Below, piece after piece: positions 25,321-37,132 of a stretch of 64,000 nt of DNA (within the stretch, counting starts at the first letter, position 1; each line of letters begins with the position of its first letter). The translations under genes and the position numbers were made by a program. The notes beneath the pieces are model-generated. The model did not search any database and had not been told where the DNA came from. It worked only from the letters and a program-made list of their open reading frames with translations. Source of the stretch: Fasciola hepatica (Eukaryota; Platyhelminthes; Trematoda; Plagiorchiida; Fasciolidae); contig CANUEZ040000213.1 in assembly GCA_948099385.1 (NCBI GenBank), positions 186,001-250,000 on the forward strand, in the 5' to 3' direction.

Positions 25321-26496
25321 GAGTTTGTTCACCAATCTGGGTTCTCTAGATGTGCTTAGTGGAAATATTCAAATAATGGTAATAATGATCGAGCCAACTT
25401 GTTAACGGACCTGAATAATAATAGGTTTTCACTAGTATGGCGGTCAGCTCTTATGAGGGACTTCTGCACCGTCTCCCTCGGGGGTCTAAGTGGAACACGG
25501 GAAATACGAATCACATCCAGGGCTTGATTTTCGATCGGTTTCCCTCCCGGTGAGTCCCAAAGAGTTTGATAATTCAGCTGTACCGAGTTTCTTCCATTTC
25601 CACTTGCAAAGTAAACGCTGATACCTGCCACGGAAATCTGACAAGTTTCAACTGAAATAACCCAGGAATGAAATCCCCCTTTGTAAATTCATCAACCCTT
25701 GAATTACTGTAGGATTTGCAATTCCATTCAATAAGAACAAGAGAACAAATCGTCCGATACAAATCGGTTGTTGCTGTTGCTTATCTTAATTCAGCACTGT
25801 CAAAATGGTTCGCTTGTATCCGTTCGTCTGACGTTGGATCATCCAGGGTTTTCCTCTAATATATGAAAATATTTTTTACAAAATGTTTTCTTCCGGTCAA
25901 ACACAGAGCTAATTGCTCAGACTGAACGGGTTTCTTTAAATCCATCCCACCCCTGCATTTCCGGACTTGGAAAATTGAAACGGCTAGTGACCTCCAGTAT
26001 GCAAGGACAAATTCTACTTTTTCGGGTCAGACTGGTCTAAGTGACTCCATCATTATGCATACATATGGCTTCTCGAGTCTCAAGGGGGAGCATTTGGACA
26101 TTTATCAACCATTTTAGTAAAATAATATTAAGCGAGCTTCGATTAAATTAAGTGGAGCACTCACTGATCAGCCAGACAGTGCAGATAATCAGGTCACAGG
26201 CACAGGCTCAGACAGTCAACTATCATTGGTAACAATGTTTCACAATTAAACTGAGCTGAATTATTCTTCAGTTTGAAAGAAAAGTTTGATTTGTTTCTCT
26301 TATACTATGAAAAATATTCAGGAATAGCTTTGAATACGGAAAAACTCTTCTATTGTGAGCTCGAATCAACTTTTTGGTTCAAACGACTTCATGTGTTTAA
26401 ATTATGCAGCACTGTGATGCACGCTCCTCATAATTCAGATGAGATTAAAAGGATCAATCTAATGTAGAGTGCGCAATTATGAGGATGATTCGGAAG
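25321..26496. other. Stretch without recognised gene
   Basis: Nothing is recognisable apart from possible untranslated PLE-C sequence just after 25320. A minus-strand frame of 91 codons at 25356-25631 has no known motif. Confidence 0.5.
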
Positions 26497-26600
26497 GAGA
26501 GTACCGCGTATGCAAAACTTATGAGCAGCAGTAAACACGAAGCCGGTCGTGTGCTTCCGGAAGAATTTGTCCCGTCACCCAGATACAATAATATCCTCTT
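26497..26600 (+). repeat. SINE-like dispersed repeat fragment (partner at 48270-48370)
   Basis: About 100 bases align with the reverse complement of 48370-48270. Shared landmarks include ATGAGCAGCAGTAAACACGA here against ATGAGTAGCAATAAACGCGA there, then GTGTGCTTCCGG against GTGTTCTTCCGG. The repeat is non-coding as far as I can tell. Confidence 0.6.
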
Positions 26601-27220
26601 TGCATAAATGAGTACGTATCACCTTCATTCCCGCCAGTGTCCAGTCTGAATTGATCTGTATGAGTTGTTACACGACTCTCAACTCCTACGGATCCGGTAA
26701 AATTATTCCTATTTCAATGGTTGGTACACTAGCATTCAGTACATGAGCCTTAATAATACGCCAGCACTTATGACCATCCACCAGGACAGCATTGATTTTG
26801 TCAGTTCTTAAAGCCTTCAGAATTTCCATTGGGTGTAAAAGTAAATCCTTGAAAACGAATGATTTTTCCAAAGTAACCATAGGGTTTTGAATGGATTGCT
26901 TGATCGCGCGCTTTCCGGCTTGAAGCATTTCGATATGTGAAGCAGTTACCTAAGTGACTGTCGGGCTTTGGTTTCTGAAGGATTGCAATACTCTAAATGA
27001 GGCGAAAAATCTCATTCAAACCATTATTTCTTAATGCTGCCTTTATATGTGTCTGTATTTGTGTTGTCGAAAATCGGTCAACAAATCATCTTCTTCGTAT
27101 TCAGCTTCTCTTTCCCAAATGATCTACAACTTCTTGTACTTAGTGTTCGGAATATAAAACTTTACATAAATTGTTCTTTTTTATTCGTCATATCTATGGT
27201 GAACTGTGGCCAGTGAAGAC

Positions 27221-27523
27221 TGTGTGGCCCTGGGTGGTGTGTTTGGTTGAAGTAGCCACGTACGCAATCAGACAGTCTTGCACTCACGCACCGTTACTGA
27301 CTGTCTATTGGTTGATGCCTATTCGTTGCCACGATTAGTCACACGTACGAGCCTGGCACCTGCGTGAACCATTCACGTAATCACATTTCGCGGAGCACCG
27401 GAAGACCGAGCCCGTTGCATTTACAGCTTGTGCCTGTTCGATTTTCCGTGCCCGCTTGGGTGTGCGTTAATAAACGGTTTATCCGCGTTCCGTGTCCTGT
27501 TCTACTACTGATTTCTGAACACA
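27221..27523 (+). repeat. Ty3/gypsy LTR, variant 1, copy a
   Basis: The segment begins TGTG and ends ACA. It carries AATAAA at 27469-27474, then a terminal stretch ending TTTCTGAACACA, as expected for the R/U5 end of an LTR. It is about 300 bases long and shares a backbone with the second LTR at 28687-28988: the string GACTG.CTATTG.TTGATG in the U3 and AATAAACGG near the 3' end. The duplicate is at 40627-40929. Confidence 0.6.
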
Positions 27524-28686
27524 AAGCAAGCTACAATGATAAATAAACCGGTGGCTTAGAAGCTCAAAGCTAGTAAAATATTAGATACCAATAGTTAATA
27601 CAATTACGATGGTAAAACGGATCACAAGTCGTTTCCATCACTACTGTGTAAACGATAGTCCCTCTGCAATCAGCTCTGTAGCCTTATAACTCACAAACAT
27701 ATTTGAGGAATACTATTTTATGTGACATTTCTGAAGCGAAGTCGTTGTTGATTGTGGGCTCAAAGATGAAAACGTTTTGGTTTATTGAAAATGCACGAAT
27801 TTCATACCATATTCACGATGATGAAGCAGGTTTTACTCAAAAACAATCAATGGAGATGACTTGGCAATCCAGAGAGACGGGAATGTCTATTAGCCCATTT
27901 GATACGTTTTTCAGTGACAGATATTCCTCCAAATCTGTCCGTAAATGACACTATGTTTACTCGTCATAGCCATGTGGAGCATTGTGTCACTACAAGAGAC
28001 AGTGGGTAGAAGCAAGTGATTTTTATTCAAACAACTCTTTCTATCTGGATTTTGATAAGAAAAAACACCATCTGAAGAGAATTGAATTCATTCAGTGAGA
28101 AAATGTTCTGATAAATTTCACTAGGTTGTCGAATGGATGGGCGACGTAAGGTAAGCAACATCCGCTTTCGGTCGACGTGAGGCGGGCATTTAGCTATCAA
28201 CGAAGGTCGTGAATTGTTGGGAAAAATGCAAATTACTGTGTAAACCATCTTGTCTAAAACCCTCATTTTATTACGATCCACGATGAAGCTCACAAGGCTA
28301 ACAAAACGTGACTCTTGATAAGAAATTCTCCAAAGAAACTCAGTCTGGTATGCCTGCTGTTGCAAACCAATTAAGCTCATTGGAATTATCTGCAATGAAT
28401 CATGATAAAACTTATCCGGATGGAAGTGTCATCTACAACACTTTGAACAACGCGAGTTCTGAGAAGACTACGGGTGTTGTCAAAATTCGAATAAAAAAAG
28501 ATTTTGCTTCGCGACGGGTCTAATTTTCTTCATAATTCACCGAACAAACGTTGTTAATATAAAGTTGTGTACTAACTTGATGTAAATAACTAGCTTAACC
28601 CTTGTTCTGTTTGTTGAAAAGTTGAATTCGCTTGGCCTTGTTCAACATGATAAGTTGACCGAGTTTGGTAAACGGTCCAATATAAA

Positions 28687-28988
28687 TGTAGTGTAGTACA
28701 CAAGGATCACAACTCCTCTGCCTGGAAGTTGTTCGTTGTTCGATCCGCAAAATAAAAACCAATTCCGCTGTGTCGGTTCAAGTGGTCACTCGCGCAATCA
28801 CTGTCTCACAAGCATGCACCACTATTGACTGCCTATTGATTGATGGCTTGACCACTCTGGATCGCATTTACTGCTTGAGTTTGCCAAAGGAATATTCACT
28901 TGTTAGCTTGCCCGCTTACAAGCGAGTTAACTGATGTGTAAATAAACGGATCTGTTGCTTTCTTAGCTCTCCGTCAATTCCGAACACA
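28687..28988 (+). repeat. Ty3/gypsy LTR, variant 2, copy a
   Basis: The segment starts TGTAG, has AATAAA at 28941-28946, and ends CCGAACACA. It is of the same length and plan as variant 1 but clearly diverged, so the two are not a matched pair from one insertion. Gag-like and pol remnants lie downstream, so this could be the 5' LTR of the decayed gypsy copy. Confidence 0.6.
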
Positions 28989-29299
28989 ACAAACTGCATG
29001 AGCAAAAAGGCTCAGTCACTGTTTAATCGGGAACGCACACTTACAAAAATTGGACAGTAATATGGCTTACAATAGCCTGATCAATACAGTATTATTTAAA
29101 ACTATGGAGATCAAGTTTACCACAGATGGTTTTCTCCACTAAGGAATAAATACTAATCACGCCAGGAACAGTTAATTTTGCTGAAGGTTCGGTTATATTA
29201 GTGTTGCACAGTAGGAAGAAAAAAACACTGCAAACCTACAACTGTCTTATTTCATGGCTCAATAGAAATGTCGCTGTTCATAGCAGGCTGGTGGGAAAG

Positions 29300-29960
29300 A
29301 AAGGTGAATATTTGGAACGCACGACACTGAAATCAGGGTCGTATGAGCTTCCGGGGCTATGTAAAGTGATAACAAACATGATCGCCATAAAACAGTTGAT
29401 TATTGATTGACCTTTGGCGATACTGATTGCGAGAATCGAGACACCTGGTCCGTCACGTAAAGCTGCCAAATCGTTCTATCAACACCCTGTTTCTTGACAG
29501 TGTTGCAACTTGTTCCTTAAGACAATCAACAGTTCAATCACCAGGCTTTTCATCCCCGGCTGCCGTTCCCGAAAAATGCGCTGTAGGCAATAATTGGGAT
29601 CGTTGGGGAAACAAATAAGAATTTTTCTCAAGGGTTTTCCAAACGTGTTATTCCAAAATGATCCACGGCATACTCATGGCAGAGGTATTCGACAGGGTGG
29701 TTAACTCAAGAAAACTGGGGGATAGGGTTCCTCCGGAGATATTCCAACTTTGGAGACAGCTAACGGATACACCGAAACTGATAGCTGAATGCTTGAGGGA
29801 CTTCCACGTCCAGATCCAACATGCGGATGAGGCCATCTTTACTTATGCGCGGAACACTTGTTACCTAGCTGGACGAGGTTTTGCGGACGAATCACTGAAC
29901 AGTTTGTCCTCCTCTAGAGTTAAAATAAATTACCCACGTAATTACTGGAACATTTGAAAA
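29300..29960 (+). pseudogene. Ty3/gypsy gag-like remnant, copy a
   Basis: The frame at 29658-29957 reads MIHGILMAEVFDRVVNSRKL, then ADEAIFTYARNTCYLAGRGF, then RVKINYPRNYW. The position downstream of an LTR and upstream of pol, and the helical polar composition, suit gag, but no zinc knuckle was found. The segment ERTTLKSGSYELPGLCKVIT just upstream is repeated at 42672 and about 45772. The assignment to gag is inference from context. Confidence 0.45.
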
Positions 29961-30239
29961 CGTTCGTAGAATGAGCAGGAATACTTGAACTAAGGGACTG
30001 ACAATCCCAAAAGTGTTTCGCAATTCAGGCACGCCACCGCCCAACGACTGACGCAACCAACAATGAAGGGCGTATCCTCACAAAGAATCCTAGTGAACTT
30101 ATACAACGACACCGTGCACGGGAAATCAAAACAGAAACACCTGGAGAACTTGGCGGCATTCTCAGAGAGAGTTAATAAAATCGGCTTTGGGCTGAAGTCC
30201 ACAAAATGCCGTTTCCCACAACCCTAGATGTGCTATTCG

Positions 30240-30715
30240 AGATAAATAATCTCTTTTGCTGGAATTCATACTGACCCTGAAAAGATCGAACAGGTAGCAA
30301 CACGGTGCACACCAAAAAACAGAAGAAGGGAAACGTTTTCTGCTGGTCAGTTCACATTAGATATGAAAGCCAGTGGTTCGAGGATTGGGACGGTATGGAC
30401 ACAAATCAGCGAAGGTGGGAGGGACCACATATTAGCCTATGGAAGTCAATGCCTGAGTAAATCAGAACTTGATTACTACACGACGAGAAAGGAAATATTA
30501 GTACTAGGATTTTTTCTGAGCTGATTAAGGCGTTGTCTAATGGGAGACTTATGGTTATGAAGAAGCTAGCATCAGTACTGGCTTCCGTTAGTGATTCTTG
30601 CCTCTCTGGTTGGGGTTAAAGGAACGAGGGTTATAGTTGGTTAGACAATTTGAGGGACAATGGTCAGGATAGAAGTCAAGCGGCTCGAATGCTTTGCTGT
30701 CTGCTCGTCAAACTC
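30240..30715 (+). pseudogene. Ty3/gypsy RT-RNase H remnant, copy a
   Basis: Reading across frames gives AGIHTDPEKIEQVATRCTPK, then IGTVWTQISEGGRDHILAYG, then LSKSELDYYTTRKEIL. These match the end of RT and the RNase H domain of Ty3/gypsy elements (typical GAVLSQ..GG...VLAYGS and L...E.NY.TT.KE.LA). Stops and shifts interrupt it. The next pol domain, integrase, is missing here because the sequence runs into an (AT)n tract, but is present after copy b. Confidence 0.75.
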
Positions 30716-30812
30716 TCGTGCCAACCACTCACGAAAATGTCACCTCGACAAACAAAATTACAAGGCGACATCATATAGTGAGCGGAGAAAATAATCACAG
30801 CTTTCTGTTCTT

Positions 30813-30815
<3 letters not shown>

Positions 30816-30874
<59 letters not shown>

Positions 30875-30875
30875 A
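30816..30875. repeat. (AT)n microsatellite at a deletion junction
   Basis: A TA run joins the gypsy RNase H side to a segment (30876-31297) that in copy b lies about 1.85 kb further on (46078-46506). It therefore probably marks a deletion or rearrangement point. Confidence 0.85.
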
Positions 30876-31297
30876 ACTTCCATTTTGTCGTGATGGAGAA
30901 TAAGAGCACGCTCATAGTCAAAACAAATCACCGCTTCAATGAACAGAAGGAATATAAAATTATGAAAATGCAGTTTGCACACGATTTGATCTTAGATATG
31001 GCTCAGAACCTTTATTTAAGTGAATGAGCCTTATTTCGCATCCATCTTGTAAAATACTATGTTGCAGTAAGACGGGGTCTGCAAAATGCTACCACATTTT
31101 TATAAAGAAAATAACTTCCAAAGGGCAATAATTATATCCAGAGAAAAAAAGGTTTCCCAGTAAACTACCGTACTTCATTGTAATAAGGGGCTAGTTGAAG
31201 TAGGCTGCTTTCTTTTTCCGCCGCTCTGAAGCAAGCCCCATAAGCCGAACAAAAGTAAACACCTGTTGTAATGGCGGATAAATTACACAAACTCGTC
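30876..31297 (+). repeat. Gypsy-associated 3' segment, copy a
   Basis: This aligns with 46078-46506: the shared strings AACTTCCATTTT.TCGTGATGG, GTAAGACGGGGTCTGCAAAA and GCCGCTCTGAAGCAAGCCCC. No coding motif was recognised. It may be a 3' part or LTR of the same gypsy lineage. Confidence 0.65.
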
Positions 31298-33025
31298 CCT
31301 AATTGGTTTAGCTATCGATTTACGTTCTGTGATGTACACCGATATTTAGGGGCTTCCAAACGCGTGACCTTTAGTGAGAAATTCTCAGGAAAAATCGTCA
31401 CTATGGCTTCAAAGACATAAATCTCCTTACACCGGTTGTTATGGTCAGATTCGAATTTCTTCTTGCAGGACCACTTTATTGCCGAATACTGCTTCAGATT
31501 ATGCTTCCCATGAGAGTGTTCATCTTATAGCGATTGGTATATCAACGTAATTGGTCTATGCTTTTAGAATAGAAAAACCATTGAAACCTTGATTGTACTG
31601 TGGTCACAACTGTCCCCTTAAAGATCCGATTTGATTATGATGGATAATTCATTTTCAATGCCGAAGAAACAAGTTGTTGCATTTTCTCCTCATCGAGCTA
31701 CGGAAGTGAAGATAATGTACTTCGACGAGCACAGGCTAACTAGTGGCAATAAATATGTGTAGGCACTGAATAAGGATAAGAAACTGAAATATTTGGTTGA
31801 GGAAAGAGATAAGTCGAATAGATATTTGCTAAAGGGTATTACGTCCGTGAAACGTTGCAGTGAAAGTTGACATGGAACTTATTACTCCTTATTTTCCATT
31901 TTTCCTTCACACTTTCTCATGTTAGCCAAGTGAAAAATGGCAAATCCGTTAAAGTGTTCGTTCTATACTCTTCAAAGAGAAGAAAAAAGACCCGGAGTTT
32001 AATCGTGTTTAGTTATCACCCACCGAAAATTGTGCGTGGTTTAAAATAAGAAAATGAGATCCAATCATATAATTATTTTAGCTTACAAAATTGGACTAGG
32101 GATTATTTTTGAGATGTCTTATTTTTCGGATTCATTGATAATCTGCTTTTAGTTTTTACCAAAATTCTACATGCAATCAAATATTGTCATGTCGTCATCT
32201 TTATTATCATCATGAATCCTCAAATCCCGCTTCCCAGCTTGAATTTCTCCTTGCTCAATTTCTTCTAGAACTATTCACCTGTCATCATCTTGTTCACGAA
32301 TAAAGTATACCTTAACCGAACATTCATTGTTTATGTAACCTACTCGTGTTGTAGTGGTCTGATCAAAGGATTTCTTCACGTGAACCACGCTTCAAACATT
32401 TTCCACGCTGGTTTCTCAGTCGTCTTTTGCAAATGTAGTCCTTCGTTTCTATGACCAAATTGTTCTTAAGCAGTTGAATACTGCGGTATGAAACGATTAG
32501 AGATATGAAATAATTCTCGTGGGAATCATTGGTAAATCCATACTAATATCTGAGAAAATGTTCTCCTCGTCCTAAGCGCCGTGGGTAATGGCTGAATCCT
32601 AGAATAAAAGACCTCGTTTATCCCCTGACAAAACAAGATGCAGAATCAAGTCAAAACACTTTCTTATAACTGCTTATGGGAATGAGACACATTCAGATGA
32701 AAGAACGTAGAACCTGAAACACCTTCAAATTTGATCAGTTCAGACGTGAGGGTCTTGAATCTTATAAATGATGTGAAATCCGCTATGGGTGGAGAATATA
32801 TAGGTGGATTCTTCATTATATATAAAATTTAGGCTCATCATTCCTAGGCTCATTTCTACAAATAATCCTTAAATTTCTTCATCTGTCAAACTATAAGGAA
32901 CAGTAATTCTGAAAGATGTCCACGGCCAATCCAAGGCTACCGAAAGAGGAAAGTGACCGTTGATGTTGGGAAGCGAACCCAGGACGTCGTGATCAACGAA
33001 TGAGACACTTTTGATAGATTCTGTG
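31298..33025. other. Stretch without recognised gene
   Basis: No gene or repeat partner was recognised in most of this region. Near its end, 32968-32982 on the minus strand resembles a pol III box B (GGTTCGCTTCCC within CCTGGGTTCGC), which could be a truncated tRNA-derived SINE. No box A was seen. Confidence 0.45.
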
Positions 33026-35755
33026 GCATTGTTTCTATTTCGGACAAGTGCTTCCCAGTGCCGAACGAGATATTAGATTTAGGCAGGTCAGCATGAATAG
33101 GCAAATCTGAAATCAAAACGGACAAAACAGAGAGATGTCAAACACTCGTGGTTACAGAATTTGCAAAATATGCGGGCCCAGTGAACTATTTGAATCCCAA
33201 TTCAGTAGAAGGTAATCCTAATATTTTCGTCGTCAGGATAATGTGTGTAAATCAGTCTCTTCGGGGCATTCTTTAATTATATCAAAATAAGAATAATTCA
33301 CATGCATGGGGAAACCATATGAATCAATAAAAGCCTATGCATCCATAAAGAGGTGATTCCGGTATTCGATTCATCATTCCACTAACTGCTTTCTAGGTAA
33401 AATCAACTGAGAATATTCTGTTAACTGGGATACATGATATATCAGCCGGGAACTTGCTTGTCATATCACCGGTAGTTTACATTTCCTGTGTCAGAATTGA
33501 AGAATCCACGTGGAATTCATATTGCAGAGGCGAATACTGAAGCAGCAGAACGATGCAAACATCAAGCCGATTTGACCAACCGGTCGTGAGCCGCAGACCA
33601 AAGAACAGACGATGAATTTGTCAGAAGTATCCCCCAACAAACAAAAAGAGGCATTCGGACTAGCAGACAGAACGCAGCGGGATATTTTGCAACCAGGAAG
33701 AAAGCTCAGGTGAGGAGCTACCGAACAAGCCTTTTACTGAAGCAATCGGACCAGCTGAACCTAAATAATGAGTAAGATAATCAAGCTAACGGCCACAGTG
33801 AATTGGCCAGAATGCAGCCAGAATACTCGGGCAGTCGGAGGATCAAAGCTGCTGTAGCTCGGTTTGGAGAACGGACCATATAAACGATTATATATGTTGC
33901 ACGAACTTGTCCTAATACGAGTGTCCTCACTCGTCCCGCCATCTTCGTTACTATATGGAGTAAAAGGGGCACGAGCAGGAAGGATAGGTATATGAACCTT
34001 GTCGTCCTTATTGTGACACAACATGATCCCATCACCAAATCGCCTAAAAAACTATAGTGTAAGACAAGGAGCTGTGCACAATGACGTCCTTGTCATTTCG
34101 TGCAAGGTCAGACTGGTAGAGAATCATGATGGGCATCCTAGATTCGTCCAAATAGTCTTTACCATTTTGTACTGTATTCTATTCGTAGATATTAAATTAT
34201 GTCTCTCTTGTTAGCCTACAGGCTTATCATTCATCTTTATCAAAAATGAGCGGAGCTTTGCTTGAGTTAGATGCATTTCACTGTTTACCAAACAGGGAAC
34301 CAGCTATTTGACTTCGAACCAGCTCAGCAATGAGTTCCATGTGATAAAGCTTTCACTTCCGTGAAAAATAGAAGAAACGTTTATGTACGCTTTATCGAAT
34401 AAGCAAAGCTATATGCCGAATTTCCCTTACCATGAAAGACTTGCAGAATATGCATAGCATTAGGGTACAGTTAAAGGTGTTCTCTAAGAAAATTTACACA
34501 ATCGTCTAAAATTACGGTGGTAAGTCAAATGAGGTCTTTTAGAAATGTTTTGGCAAATTACGGTTTATCCGTAAAGTTGAGTATCACGTTCTTGCGGTGC
34601 AAACGGACAATACTTACTCACACAAATGTCAAACGAGACCACATTTAGGCATTGTTTTTTGTCCCCATTGTGATTGCATTTACTCATGCGCCTATTCAAA
34701 CGTTTTATTATAGCACGTTACCATTTCCTGATCGTGGCAACAGTATCTGCGAGCAACGAAAGTTCGTACTGGTACGAAAGAGGGCAACCTGAATAATTTG
34801 TACAGATCGAGACAGGACTCGAGACTTGAAGACGGAGAATAAACTGAGCTGGAGAGATTCGAATAGGAAACATGCTAAAACCGTTCCCATTCTGAGCTTG
34901 CTGTGAGCTCATTTACACCGATTTTACGCATGATTCGTAATATGTGAACAGGAAAGCATCTGAGTCAAGAGTCATCAATACTGGTGGTATTTCGGTGATT
35001 GCTGAAGTTAAGTGCTGTATGCCTACTGTCGGTGAATCATAATCCTACTCGACCGGTCCAATTCCCAGCTCCAGCTCGACAGGTGCACATCGCCACAGAG
35101 GATTCCCAACACACTAACGAAAACAGTGATAAAATATTTCCCGTAATAGCAGCTCCTCGTTCCCCTGAAGTTTTGAGATTTTTTAACAAATAGGATGGAA
35201 TTTCAACTTGATTAAATTTTTTACTATGTTGTGAGCAGCCAATTTGGTTGAAACGTTAGTAATTTTTCAAGTTCACCCCAGAATACGTGGTAAATCAGGA
35301 AGGAAAATATTCAATTCGAATGAGTTTAAACACTGACTGACAAATGGTAACCAGTTTCTATTCCCTTATTCCTCAGATATATCTTGATGAAGAATCCCAA
35401 ATCTGATACCGAAATTATTGGCTTTAAGAACTGGTGTAGGTCGCAATTTAGGAGGAAGGTTTTCATTAGTTCCTACGTACTAATGGTGGCATCTCGGCTG
35501 ATGATGAAAAGTTTGTCCCCTGAATTCCAAGCTCGCTAATCAGAGGTTGTTGAAGACGCGCAGGCATACGATTTCAGAATTCTCCGGGAACCTCACACTT
35601 CTATCCTGTTGAACAACAGTAATTCAGTGTCGGGTAACAATATGCGAAAATTCAACTCAAATCGGCCAACAAACAAAACTAGACTTGTGATCTCCGAATT
35701 CCGCTACAGATTCGCAGAAGTAAAATAATTAGAGTAGTGAAGAATATGTTACCAA
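33026..35755. repeat. Unclassified dispersed block R1, copy 2
   Basis: This is a direct repeat of 290-2395. It includes an extra segment of about 690 bases (34545-35235) absent from copy 1. No coding domain was recognised in either the shared part or the extra segment. PLE-A follows at 35885. Confidence 0.75.
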
Positions 35756-35884
35756 GACGAATAGGGAAGCTCGACTCTCATTTGCAAAACGATTCGTATG
35801 AGAAAAACTCCCGTGGGGCTCGATTGAATCGTTTTGATCAATTGATTGATCAATGAGGTCAGGAGTGAATGATCGATTAGAATG

Positions 35885-37008
35885 AATCGTTTGCACGTAT
35901 CATATATTGCAAGATGGACGCACGTATGTAGCTCCGCAACTACACTGAAATTGGTAAATCAGATTCGATTTGGTGTACAGAGGTGGACGTTGTTTCACCG
36001 ACGGTGTGGGGATCTCAATCGTTCGATGAACAACTCTGAGGTCAGCTGCATAATATGTTTGGGCAAGCGCTGATCCAAGTGGTCGTTTGAGCAAGCAATT
36101 GATGTCATCACGTTTGAATGGAAGACAAAGGGTGACTAGTAGTTTTCCTGCTGAACAATTTGTTTGTCTGATCACTTTAGCCTTTCTGTGCCTTTCGATA
36201 AAAGCATCGGGATAAGCGTTTCTAGTCAAAGATTTCATTCAGCTGTCGTAGTTCAATGTCAACCATGTCTTCTGTGCAGATATGTCGTGCTGTTTGAAAT
36301 AGTGTTCGGACCAGACCACGTTCATATTCCACAGACACAAAGCTGTCAAATTGCAAGCATTGGCCTGTCCAAGTTTCTTTTCGGTAAACAGATCTGGCGA
36401 TTTTTCCATCATTCTTCCTAGTCATTTCAATATCCAGGAAGTGCAGTGTATCTTCGCGTTCTGCTTCCATCGTAAATCGTATATTCGGATGCAGGCGATC
36501 GAGTTCATCCATAATCCATGTTGTCTCTTCTAGACTTATTGTGATGACTAGAACAGGATCAACGTATCGTTTGCAAAGTTGTGAACTTTCGAGGATACTG
36601 CTCGCCTTTTCCTCAAGATGAGCCATAAATATATGTGCCAGAATAGGACTCAATGGAGTTCCCATTGGGACACCGTCAATTTGTCTGTAAGTCCGACCAA
36701 GGAAGGACAACGATACCTTTGTTGTGCACAGTAGTAATTGTCTAAGCAGAACTGATACTGGTATACCGATTTTCAGTTGGTTTTGCTCCAAATGGTCACA
36801 GATGATACGTATGACCTCCCGACTGGGAACATTCGTAAACAGTGATTGGAAATCAAATGAAGCCATGTGTTTCCCTTTCACATTGATCTGGTCCAAAAGC
36901 TTTACTACTTCTAAACTGTCTTTCATAGTGCGTCTGACCATTGATTTATGAACTGTCTCGAGCAATTTCTCCAGCTATTTGGCCAATTCGTGTTGTGGTG
37001 AATTTTTC

Positions 37009-37044
<36 letters not shown>

Positions 37045-37066
37045 CTAGTAGTAGTAGCGGTAGTAT

Positions 37067-37132
<66 letters not shown>

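Larger units (their letters stand above)
26570..30820 (+). repeat. Duplicated Ty3/gypsy region, copy a
   Basis: This is a direct duplicate of 39976-44030. The copies start at the same string (TGTCCCGTCACCCAGA) and end at an (AT)n tract. Copy a keeps a 49-base LTR end that copy b has lost. Copy b keeps downstream integrase sequence that copy a lacks. Shared frames at 27034-28523 (several of 60-81 codons) are not recognised. Confidence 0.85.

Noticed and set aside
30676..30982. Frames with long isoleucine-tyrosine runs
   Set aside because: They are translations of the (AT)n microsatellite.
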